DNA from: Lewinellaceae bacterium
GTDB taxonomy: Bacteria > Bacteroidota > Bacteroidia > Chitinophagales > Saprospiraceae
DNA length: 64,000 nt
Reading direction: 5' to 3'
Assembly (NCBI GenBank): GCA_020636215.1
Contig: JACJYG010000007.1
Location: 496,001 to 560,000 of the forward strand
A program made the position numbers and the translations under genes. The number at the start of each line of letters is the position of its first letter. Positions within the stretch are counted from its first letter, which is position 1. Below are positions 15,396 to 22,413 of this stretch, in pieces. Below the pieces are notes generated by a model. The model ran no database searches and was not told the origin of the DNA. It worked only from the letters and a program-made list of their open reading frames with translations.

Positions 15396-17447
15396 ATGAA
15401 AAATATTTCAGACCTCTCTATCCTAGGGATGGAAGTAACTCAGGCTATCCAGATTTTTGGCGCCCAAAATAAATATTCTTTACCAGATAACTCCCTGGAA
15501 TTGGATATCAACAAGGATATTGTAGTTCGGGTCTTTATTGGCCATGACGGGCTTTTTCCTGGACAATCGCCATACGCGATAGCTTTAAAAGGCGTAAATG
15601 TCAAACTTGGATGGCATACTTTTTATGGAGATTTAAAACCAGGGATGGCAATTGCCTTTGAGCAAATGGCTATGAAATTCGATGTTCCATGCACAACTAA
15701 ATTAACTCATCTCCGCAACGATGCAAAAGGATCTGCAAATTTTTTAATCAAAGCTGAAAAGTTAGGGGCTTTTCAAAAAGAGAAAATATTAATGCTTTTC
15801 GCTGAGGTGACGGGGCCATTAGGGTTTACTGAGAGCAATCTTAACAACAATACTAAATTCCTGCAATTGGGGGGTAAAGATCCTTTGGGAAACCCACTGC
15901 CAGGAGGGCTTGATTTCCATCCAGAAATCAAGGTTTGTAGTGTTATGGTGGATTATCATCCACATAGCTATAAATTTGTATCCGGCTTGCCCAATTTCTC
16001 CACGATGGGAAAGGCAGGAATGCTCATGAAAAAGCTATTTCCCATGCCAATCAATTATTTTTCTTCTATCACATGGACGCATTATGGAATGAATTGTATC
16101 TATTGCCCTGGGATCATTGATCTAGCAGGGCAAAAGAAAATGTTGGAACTCCTAATGAAATTCAAATCTAAAATGATACCAGAGCCCGATTACCTGATTG
16201 GGTGGTTGCCCAAAGGTGCTTCGGGGCCTTCAGCAGATCATGTCGGCCTGAGCAGAAAATCAGACTCTGTAGGTTATGTGGTAGAGCGAAATACACAGGA
16301 AGAAAATGAGTTAGCCCTGGCACATGAAGTAGGCCATTTGAAGGGCTCTCCTTTACATACAGATACTGAGCTGGGTTGCCCACGAGAAATTGTCGAGGTT
16401 GGATTTGATGTTGAGGAAGGGAAACCGGTTCTGGGAACCACCGAAGATTTTATGTCTTCAAACGCTCATGCAGGTGGATGGATTTCACCCTTCACTTGGA
16501 GCCTGCTAATCGGTAATCCCATTTCTTGCCCGGGTTCTTCTGAAGGAACAGCCGATAAATTGCCAGATACTACCATTCTTTCAGGAACTGAACTACCTGT
16601 CGCCTTGATTAGTGGGTATATTACCAACAAAAACAGTGGTTTTATTGATAGTTTATATGTGATTCCGGGGAAGCGGATTCACAGCTGTTCTGACCAACAG
16701 GGACAATATTGTATGAGATTTGAAAGTAAAAGCGGCCAGTTACTGTCCCGCTTTTGCTTCGACCTGACTGTTGAAGGAAAGGGGGGAAACCCAGCCGCAT
16801 CCAATTCCTTCTTTCTCCGGCTTCCTTTGCCAGAGGGGGCACACGCCATTAAATTGTTGAAAGGGCCACGACTCCTTGATCAGAGAACAAAATTACCACA
16901 TGGGCCAGAAATTGCCTTTTTATCGCCTAACAGTGATAAACTAAAAGAAAGGGAAATCAATGTAGCCTGGAAAGGATATCATCCGGACGGCGCTAATCTC
17001 CTTTATTCGCTCTTATACAGTCCTGATGATGGAACTACCTGGAGCCCTTTACTCATCGATTATCCAGACGAAGGAATTAAAATTGATTCTACCCGCCTTA
17101 CCGGCAAAGAATGCCGCTTTCGCCTTCATGCAACTGACGGATTCGATACGGCTACCGTTGAATCCACCTCTTTCATTCTGCCTAGGATTCAAAGTGTAGA
17201 GGATTTGCCAATTTTTAAAAGATTTTTAGGAAACAGCCATACTAAAGAATTACATGATATCTGGAATGCCTCCCCTCGCTGCCGATTGAACCAAATCCTA
17301 AAAAGCAGGCTTGGTGTAATCTTTTCCCTCGACACCATTGAACAGGCTCATGAATTGGGATATAAAAAATGTCCCTTCTGCCAGGAAAGTGACAAACAAA
17401 AAAGGAAAGAAATCAGAAAAAAGAAAGCCTCGAAAGTCGAAGAATAG
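15396..17447 (+). CDS. putative zinc metalloprotease with C-terminal Cys-rich module
   Basis: A 683-residue protein from the ATG at 15396; a TTG three codons earlier is possible. A zincin helix is present: LALAHEVGHLKGSPLH, with His310, Glu311, His314 and Gly317. The third histidine candidate, His321, is one residue further than in the standard metzincin HExxHxxGxxH. A beta-rich, Ig- or FN3-like region follows (about 500-600; YHPDGANLLYSLLYSPDDGTTW is the usual sandwich pattern). The last ~55 residues (FLGNSHTKELHD, CRLNQI, GYKKCPFC) resemble short Ada-like Cys/His modules found at the ends of many bacterial proteins. No signal peptide. It lies on the same strand after the LysM gene and may be coregulated with it. 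Confidence 0.65.
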   Translation: MKNISDLSILGMEVTQAIQIFGAQNKYSLPDNSLELDINKDIVVRVFIGHDGLFPGQSPYAIALKGVNVKLGWHTFYGDLKPGMAIAFEQMAMKFDVPCTTKLTHLRNDAKGSANFLIKAEKLGAFQKEKILMLFAEVTGPLGFTESNLNNNTKFLQLGGKDPLGNPLPGGLDFHPEIKVCSVMVDYHPHSYKFVSGLPNFSTMGKAGMLMKKLFPMPINYFSSITWTHYGMNCIYCPGIIDLAGQKKMLELLMKFKSKMIPEPDYLIGWLPKGASGPSADHVGLSRKSDSVGYVVERNTQEENELALAHEVGHLKGSPLHTDTELGCPREIVEVGFDVEEGKPVLGTTEDFMSSNAHAGGWISPFTWSLLIGNPISCPGSSEGTADKLPDTTILSGTELPVALISGYITNKNSGFIDSLYVIPGKRIHSCSDQQGQYCMRFESKSGQLLSRFCFDLTVEGKGGNPAASNSFFLRLPLPEGAHAIKLLKGPRLLDQRTKLPHGPEIAFLSPNSDKLKEREINVAWKGYHPDGANLLYSLLYSPDDGTTWSPLLIDYPDEGIKIDSTRLTGKECRFRLHATDGFDTATVESTSFILPRIQSVEDLPIFKRFLGNSHTKELHDIWNASPRCRLNQILKSRLGVIFSLDTIEQAHELGYKKCPFCQESDKQKRKEIRKKKASKVEE

Positions 17448-17634
17448 TCCACTTCAAGCGATTTCGTATTGTTATGTAGGCCAGGCGGGCAGGCAGGTTC
17501 CAGATTTCGACACTATAATACCGGTTACAGTTGGAGCAAGGCCCGCCCACCTCGAGGGCGCCCTCATCGATATATTCCTGGATCTCCTCATCCGGAATAT
17601 GGTGCACAGCACCGCAGTCGCATAGAATATTCAT
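17413..17634 (-). CDS. small zinc-ribbon-like protein
   Basis: A 73-residue protein with two cysteine pairs in CDCGAVHHIP and CSNCNRYY, enough for one zinc ribbon, and an acidic middle (DEEIQEYIDEGALEV). The 3' end overlaps the end of the metalloprotease gene by 35 bases in convergent orientation. That makes a shorter true product possible but does not argue against the gene. It is the last gene of the minus-strand block that continues to 25.1 kb. Confidence 0.55.
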   Translation of the reverse strand: MNILCDCGAVHHIPDEEIQEYIDEGALEVGGPCSNCNRYYSVEIWNLPARLAYITIRNRLKWTILRLSRLSFF

Positions 17635-17696
17635 AGTTCAGGAAGTTTTAGAGGTGAAAAAAATGGAGCCGCCCGCAGGCAGCCCCGGGTAAACCG

Positions 17697-17912
17697 TCAT
17701 TGCTTCGAATCGCCGTTCTTCTGTTCACGCTGCTTCAGGAAACCCTGGAAAGCAACCCGGACATCCTCTGGCAGCATATGTATGGGAAGTTCATCCCAGC
17801 CCCAGAACCGGTTGATGTAGCGCTGGGCCTGGCCATTGTCGAGCAGGCGGTATTTGCTGCCGCCCTTCGTCTCACAGGTAGTAATAGGAAGCGGTAAATT
17901 GATAAAAGGCAT
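17697..17912 (-). CDS. small unknown protein, paralog of its neighbour
   Basis: A 71-residue protein from the ATG giving MPFINLPLPITTCET; the 23 codons upstream look non-coding. It has the pattern T-E-(S/K)-YRLL-NGQ-Q---F-GW-EL followed by an amphipathic helix, shared with the next upstream gene (17978-18187). The two are tandem paralogs, about 65 bases apart. No family recognised. Small paired proteins of this kind are common in phage and satellite operons. Confidence 0.55.
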   Translation of the reverse strand: MPFINLPLPITTCETKGGSKYRLLDNGQAQRYINRFWGWDELPIHMLPEDVRVAFQGFLKQREQKNGDSKQ

Positions 17913-17977
17913 AGCAAAAGAATTTAGGGAGTGGAAAAATGAGGAGCAGCAAACAGCGGCCCCCAGGGATATGGCAA

Positions 17978-18187
17978 TCACGCCGGGTTCAGTTCAGTAT
18001 CAGATCTGGCCTCCAGCACCTCCAGGAAATGCTCCCTGGCGCCAAAAGGCAGTTCGTCCATTTCCAGGTCCTCCCAACCCGAGAAAGAGCTGACCTGGTG
18101 TTGAGGCTGCCCGTTGCAGAGCAGCCGGTATCGGCGGGTTTCGGACTCGTAAGTCGCGATCGGATGGAGACAGCTTGAAGAAGCCAT
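17978..18187 (-). CDS. small unknown protein, paralog of its neighbour
   Basis: A 69-residue protein from the ATG giving MASSSCLHPIATYESE, with YRLLCNGQPQHQVSSFSGWEDLEMDELP and a C-terminal helix AREHFLEVLEA. It is homologous to 17697-17912 over its central part. The open frame extends 20 codons upstream, but that part overlaps the end of the preceding gene's frame and is arginine-rich, so the inner ATG is chosen. Function unknown. Confidence 0.55.
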   Translation of the reverse strand: MASSSCLHPIATYESETRRYRLLCNGQPQHQVSSFSGWEDLEMDELPFGAREHFLEVLEARSDTELNPA

Positions 18188-18206
18188 GGCAGTTGCATTT
18201 AGAGGG

Positions 18207-18683
18207 TTAAGAAACCGGCGCCGGCCTCGAAGATCCAGGAAAATCATCCGCCAGCCCCTGCACCTGTCCGCCGGCAGCGTAGGCCTGGAACAAGCTGCGG
18301 ATAGTATCAGACGTCAGGCCATTGCTACAGGGCGCATCCCGTTCCACCAGCCAGCGGATGGCGCGGTGCTCCTTCTCCTCAATGACAAACCACCTCGGCC
18401 TTTCCTCCCCCACCCCAAAGAGCGTATCCGCAATAAGCGGCGGGATGGGAATATCCGCGCTCTTACAGCCGTAGGGGTTGTACCAGTACCAGGAATAGCG
18501 CGATTGCCCCTCCATCCGGGACAACTTCACCAGCCGGAGCTCCGTGTAGTCAAAGTGGCCCGTTTCCGGGTCCAGCCTGGGTTCATTCCGCGGGATAGCC
18601 ACCGTCGGAATATCGATGAAGGCCCCGCGCTTCCCCTTAGCGGAAAGCTGCCGGACCTGCTTGGTTACTTCTCGGAAATTCAT
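18207..18683 (-). CDS. unknown protein of the mobile element
   Basis: A 158-residue, soluble, aromatic-rich protein. The N-terminal 60 residues (MNFREVTKQVRQLSAKG) are followed by a tryptophan/tyrosine cluster (SRYSWYWYNPYG) and a segment RPRWFVIEEKEHRAIRWLVERD. No membrane helix, signal peptide or known motif is visible. It is transcribed with its neighbours and separated from them by short gaps. Function unknown. Confidence 0.6.
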   Translation of the reverse strand: MNFREVTKQVRQLSAKGKRGAFIDIPTVAIPRNEPRLDPETGHFDYTELRLVKLSRMEGQSRYSWYWYNPYGCKSADIPIPPLIADTLFGVGEERPRWFVIEEKEHRAIRWLVERDAPCSNGLTSDTIRSLFQAYAAGGQVQGLADDFPGSSRPAPVS

Positions 18684-18763
18684 AGGTAAAAAGGGTTTAA
18701 AAAGAGCCCCGCGCCGAAGGGCGGCAGCGGGGCTCCAGTTAACAAAAAATGATCCAGGAAAAA

Positions 18764-19363
18764 CTATTCCTCCTCCTCCGCCAGAAACTCGAGCAGCAGA
18801 TCTGCCTCACTATCCGCTTCCGAAGGTTCCGGATCCTCCGCCTGCCGTTCCGGCGCAGGATCCACATCCATAGCAGCCGTTTCAGCTGCCGGCTCCGGAG
18901 CAGCCCGTTCCGCCCGCCGGGGCGGCGGTGATGCAACCGCAGCAGTACGGGCAGCCGCAGGAAGAGCCGCCGGCAGGAACTGCAGCGCCGTTTTAGCCGC
19001 CTGCCCTTCGATCATCGATTGCAGCCCCGCAAAAGCCCAGTGCAGGGCCCCCTCCTCCCGCAGCTCCATTTCCAGCGGCAGGGCGCGGATCGTCTCCACG
19101 AACATGCGCACATCGCGCGAGATACCGGCGACAAATTCCGGGACACGAGCCGCGTTGATAGCCAGAATACTGGTAGCCTTCTTGCCCGCATCCTCCACAT
19201 CGGCGAAGATCTGCGGCTCCAGCTCCCGGACAAACTGCCAGAAAGCCATTTCCAGTTTCGCGCGCTCGCGTGTTTCGGGCTTGTTGAGCTCCACCTGCAG
19301 CGCCACCAGGTTATCCGCCGGCGAAAAGCCGCGGGCCCTGACCTTAGAAGATTTTAGTTTCAT
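18764..19363 (-). CDS. unknown protein with acidic, Ala/Pro-rich tail
   Basis: A 199-residue protein in two parts: residues 1-130 helical and ordered-looking (VALQVELNKPETRERAKLEMAFWQFVRELEP), and from about 133 to the end a disordered Ala/Pro/Glu-rich tail ending in a Glu run (LLEFLAEEEE). An acidic tail suggests a protein- or DNA-mimic interaction surface. Its ATG overlaps the stop of the upstream gene (ATGA), so it is translationally coupled to it. No family recognised. Confidence 0.6.
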   Translation of the reverse strand: MKLKSSKVRARGFSPADNLVALQVELNKPETRERAKLEMAFWQFVRELEPQIFADVEDAGKKATSILAINAARVPEFVAGISRDVRMFVETIRALPLEMELREEGALHWAFAGLQSMIEGQAAKTALQFLPAALPAAARTAAVASPPPRRAERAAPEPAAETAAMDVDPAPERQAEDPEPSEADSEADLLLEFLAEEEE

Positions 19364-19569
19364 TGCTTTAAAAGGTTTTGGTTGATAAAAAAAGGTTCCT
19401 TAATCGTGCGGGGCCCAATTGTGAAATTCACCTTGAAGCCCTTCGGGTCAGCCGAAGCCACCAGGCGATACAAGCGGCGGTCCACCCGCGCCCAGGCCTC
19501 GGCCTCCGACTCCTCTATGACCACCTCGCAGAGGTTGGTTTCGAGGTACTGGAAGATGAAAACTCTCAT
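19360..19569 (-). CDS. small unknown protein
   Basis: A 69-residue alpha/beta protein (MRVFIFQYLETNLCEVVIEESEAEAWARVDRR), likely a compact small domain: a strand, a hairpin, then a helix carrying the acidic EESEAEAWARV. The stop overlaps the start of the next gene by four bases. Function unknown. Confidence 0.55.
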   Translation of the reverse strand: MRVFIFQYLETNLCEVVIEESEAEAWARVDRRLYRLVASADPKGFKVNFTIGPRTIKEPFFINQNLLKQ

Positions 19570-19575
19570 GGCCCA

Positions 19576-20049
19576 TCAGTTTAGGTTATTAGGAAGGTTG
19601 AACAAGCGGCCCGCCCCGAAATCCATCCGCTCTGCCTCACCCGGAATGATGCCCTCCTCATAAAAATCCTTGAGCAGCCGGAACACCTTAAAAGCCACCT
19701 TCTCCGAAACAGACACCAGCGTCAGTTCCATACAGGCCCGCAGCTCGCTGTACGGTTGAGTGCTTCTCGCCAGGCGGTTGTTAGTTTGCTCAATCTCCGG
19801 GTAATGAAAGTTGATGATCCCCGTAACCTCCCGGGCAATGAGCCGGAGCTGGGGGTTGAGCTGGACAATATGGTTCTCGGCGCCCAGCTCCACCAGAGAG
19901 CAGGCAAATTCAGCCAGCATCTGGCCGATAGTGTGGTTCACCTCACTCACCGGCGCCTGCTTGCGGACCAGTGCAATCTGAGTAGAAAAGATCATTCGGA
20001 TGATCATCCGGACCGAGAAACAGACCTCGCTATAGGATCGGGTTTTCAT
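19576..20049 (-). CDS. unknown helical protein
   Basis: A 157-residue mostly helical protein with no membrane segment or recognised motif. Its ATG overlaps the stop of the upstream gene (ATGA), in a run of coupled genes. One possible clue is the mixed hydrophobic helix SEVCFSVRMIIRMIFSTQI near the start, which could pack in a dimer. Function unknown. Confidence 0.55.
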   Translation of the reverse strand: MKTRSYSEVCFSVRMIIRMIFSTQIALVRKQAPVSEVNHTIGQMLAEFACSLVELGAENHIVQLNPQLRLIAREVTGIINFHYPEIEQTNNRLARSTQPYSELRACMELTLVSVSEKVAFKVFRLLKDFYEEGIIPGEAERMDFGAGRLFNLPNNLN

Positions 20050-20417
20050 GGTTCAAAGATTTTTCTGAGTTCATTGGAAATAGATAAAAAAGGGTTGTCC
20101 GGCTTACCGCTGACCGTCAGCTCCTGGAACAGCGCCCGGGCAGCGCGGTGGACCAGGTCGAAGCTATCCTTCTTCAGCACCGGCCAGTTTTTGGCGATAT
20201 TATCCGGGTTCATAAAAGGCTGCGCCAGGGCGCCCATTTCCACCCTGGAAACCGGGCAGGCGACAGCAAACTGCTTCCCCTGCATTTGGAAAAGGACATC
20301 CAGGCAATTGTTGACCGCTATCTCCAGAGTCATCCCCTCAGGGAAAACCTTCACGAAATAGATAGCACTGTCGCTGACATGGTACCGGTACACCGGGTGT
20401 TTACGAATACTTGCCAT
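20046..20417 (-). CDS. unknown protein of the mobile element
   Basis: A 123-residue protein from the ATG giving MASIRKHPVYRYHVS. A second ATG at 20441 would add eight residues but would overlap the upstream gene by 20 bases, so the start is uncertain. It is an alpha/beta protein (AIYFVKVFPEGMTLEIAVNN) with no known motif. Translationally coupled downstream. Confidence 0.55.
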   Translation of the reverse strand: MASIRKHPVYRYHVSDSAIYFVKVFPEGMTLEIAVNNCLDVLFQMQGKQFAVACPVSRVEMGALAQPFMNPDNIAKNWPVLKKDSFDLVHRAARALFQELTVSGKPDNPFLSISNELRKIFEP

Positions 20418-20421
20418 AGAA

Positions 20422-20841
20422 TCAGAAAATTTTGCGGCCATCCCGGCCGGTTAATGAATAGCCTTTGCGGCGGAATTGCTCGTGTGTTTTGGTAGGTTGG
20501 GGTTCTCTTTCCAGCTCATCCAGGGGCTCTGTATGAACCCGGTAATAGTCCTCATCCGGCTCCAGGGTATGGAATATGACGACCTGTTGCCCGCGGCGGC
20601 GGTTGCGGTCGTGGATGTACGGATCACTCCGGATGGGGATCAGCTGGACGATCTGCCAGATTAAAAGGGCGAATACCACTACGGCGCCGCCAGCCATCAG
20701 GAAAGGCAGTGCAGTGAAGAAAAGCCCCCCTCCCCTCTTCTTTCGGTGTGAGGGTGGTTCCATGAGCTGGCATAGGAGCGTTCCGGCGAGGAAGACGAGT
20801 GCTCCGCTGGTGGTGATGTATAGGTTGGTGGTTGTGATCAT
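20422..20841 (-). CDS. small membrane protein, unknown
   Basis: A 139-residue protein with two transmembrane helices, at about 8-26 (YITTSGALVFLAGTLLCQL) and 43-67 (ALPFLMAGGAVVVFALLIWQIV), separated by a basic loop (HRKKRGG), and a soluble charged C-terminal half. It is the first gene of the downstream part of the minus-strand block. Function unknown. Confidence 0.6.
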   Translation of the reverse strand: MITTTNLYITTSGALVFLAGTLLCQLMEPPSHRKKRGGGLFFTALPFLMAGGAVVVFALLIWQIVQLIPIRSDPYIHDRNRRRGQQVVIFHTLEPDEDYYRVHTEPLDELEREPQPTKTHEQFRRKGYSLTGRDGRKIF

Positions 20842-20981
20842 TGTGAATTAATTGTGTGGTGTGAATTAATTATGCCTTCCAGGCGGGCAGGTATGCTGAA
20901 ATACTATCCCCTGGCCAGGGCTAGCATTTACTCATAGCTGCAGTATTTTAGATGCTTGGGTGCTTCGGTAACCAATAGCCC

Positions 20982-21011
20982 TTCATTTCTTTTGGCGGCA
21001 AAAGAAACGAA
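20982..21011. repeat. dispersed palindrome (TTCTTTT family), copy 2
   Basis: TTCATTTCTTTTG, a 4-base loop GCGG, then CAAAAGAAACGAA: 12 of 13 stem positions pair. It lies within text of the form CTTTTGGCGGCAAAAGAAACG, a sequence I know as recurring in Bacteroidota intergenic DNA. Confidence 0.75.
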
Positions 21012-21312
21012 GCAAAGAAAACCGCCGGCTGTGGAGCCTGGCCTAAAAATTCAGCGCCAGGGAGTCGCATACCAAGCCGTTCAGCTTCTCTTATGGTTCC
21101 GGTTCCAATTGTTCAATTGCTTCGAAGGAAGCCTCACTCGTGGTATGCTCTTTTGGCTTGGGGAGCTGAATTTTCTTAACGGCCATCCTCCAAGGCCGGA
21201 ATGCCCCTGCTTCCCTGGTAGCCAGCCAGAAATTCTTTGGCGGCTCAATGTTCAGAAAAGCGCCGCTAAGGATTTATCCATTGGCTCGGCGGTGCTACTC
21301 GGCGGTTGCCAG

Positions 21313-21352
21313 GATTGGGCCAGCCAAAGCGGCCATCCGCACCCTTTTCCCA
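21313..21352 (+). repeat. 40-bp dispersed repeat, inverted relative to 9321-9360
   Basis: GATTGGGCCAGCCAAAGCGG plus 20 bases; 37 of 40 positions match the reverse complement of 9321-9360. Same non-coding context on both sides of the effector region. Confidence 0.75.
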
Positions 21353-21626
21353 CCCTCCCCCATTGACAGAGGATAGCAATGAACTAAAGAGGCCGATAAA
21401 ACCCATGGGCGGAGGTGCGCCTTGCAGGATGCGGCCCCATAGGCTGGATTCTTACCTTAAAAACAGACACTGCTGTTTGAGCAATTATCCGAAGCCCGGC
21501 TCCTTCCTGAGCATACTGCACAGCGCCTGGGGAAAGGGTAATCCTCAACCACAAGAGCATGTCATTGCTGTTTGCTAACGAAGCAGAAAGAATGGCCGCG
21601 CCGCATTGGCTGGCCCAAGGGTTTTG

Positions 21627-21648
21627 GTTCTTTTGCCCTCAAAAGAAC
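21627..21648. repeat. dispersed palindrome (TTCTTTT family), copy 3
   Basis: GTTCTTTTG, a 4-base loop CCCT, then CAAAAGAAC: a perfect 9-bp stem in non-coding DNA. Confidence 0.7.
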
Positions 21649-21731
21649 GAAGACGTTTTTTCCGTGCGAAGCAAAAATGAGTGCTTCCAGAACCTCAAGG
21701 GAACACCCTGGAACCAGCGCAGCAACAGCCA

Positions 21732-21974
21732 TCAGAACAGCTCCTCCTGCGCCCTTTCCTCCTGAGCTTTACGTTGGATGCGGAGCACAAAAGCATAGAA
21801 CTCCTTTTCCGTCATCGCCTCGAAAATATCGAGGGCCAGTTGCATGCGCTCCTCCTGTTTGGTGAGCTTGCCGCTTTCCGTAGGCTTATTCGCCCGCAGC
21901 TGAGGGTAAACCTTCTTCCGCAACTGCACCTCCCGGCGCAGCTCGGACATAACTTCCTTGTGGGTGTAGATCAT
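21732..21974 (-). CDS. small helical protein, phage-like
   Basis: An 80-residue, highly charged, fully helical protein (MIYTHKEVMSELRREVQLRKKVYPQL). The pattern KEV--ELRREV-LR---YP-L occurs in small proteins of Bacteroidota prophages, to my knowledge without assigned function. Its start faces the iteron field directly, so the field may also be its control region. Confidence 0.6.
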   Translation of the reverse strand: MIYTHKEVMSELRREVQLRKKVYPQLRANKPTESGKLTKQEERMQLALDIFEAMTEKEFYAFVLRIQRKAQEERAQEELF

Positions 21975-22051
21975 GGTAAATGGATTTGTGACATCAGTAT
22001 CTGACGCCGGTGAAAAAAAGATTTGAAAAGTTTGGGAGTTTTTCAGGTTTA

Positions 22052-22331
22052 TCTGGTGACAAGGCTGGCAATCAACAACTTACACAAAAAGCGATCTGGT
22101 GACACCTGGTGACAACTTTTTGCATTTAGCTGAAAAACAGCCACTTGAGAAGGCCTCCAAAAAAACCGTTGATCTGGTGACAAACCCAAACATCTGGTGA
22201 CAAATAAGTTAAAGCCTTAATATCTGTCACCACTGTCACCAGAATGTCACCAGATACCCTTAACCGATCTGGTGACACCTAAAGCCCTGATTGTCAAAGA
22301 ACATTTGCCCTTTGTCACCACTGTCACCAGA
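22052..22331. other. iteron cluster, candidate replication origin
   Basis: Eleven copies of the octamer TGGTGACA in 280 bases. Five extended TCTGGTGACA copies begin at 22052, 22095, 22173, 22193 and 22268, and one CCTGGTGACA at 22105. Inverted TGTCACCAGA copies are at 22234, 22245 and 22322, and shorter TGTCACCA copies at 22225 and 22313. The region is otherwise AT-rich and non-coding. It lies between the VapE-type helicase gene and the next minus-strand gene. Dense, two-orientation iterons next to a replication helicase gene are typical of plasmid, phage or satellite origins. An operator array for the downstream genes is the alternative. Confidence 0.75.
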
Positions 22332-22413
22332 TACTTTCCTGAAAAGACTATAAAGTCTGTTTCCTTTAAGCACAGTCCGGCGAAACGTGACATGGCAAGC
22401 ATTGTCGGCTTCC

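Larger units (their letters stand above)
20842..21731. other. non-coding gap with dispersed repeats inside the element
   Basis: Nearly 900 bases without a credible gene; the frames present have no family resemblance and repeat motifs run through them. It contains two palindromes of the TTCTTTT family (20982-21011, 21627-21648) and the 40-bp block at 21313-21352 that is repeated inverted at 9321-9360. It looks like accumulated repetitive filler or a decayed element, and it interrupts the otherwise tight operon. Confidence 0.6.

Noticed and set aside
12483..17447. Contractile injection system (LysM protein plus effector-like gene)
   Set aside because: No sheath, tube, baseplate, spike or AAA+ ATPase gene is present around it; a LysM start alone is not enough.
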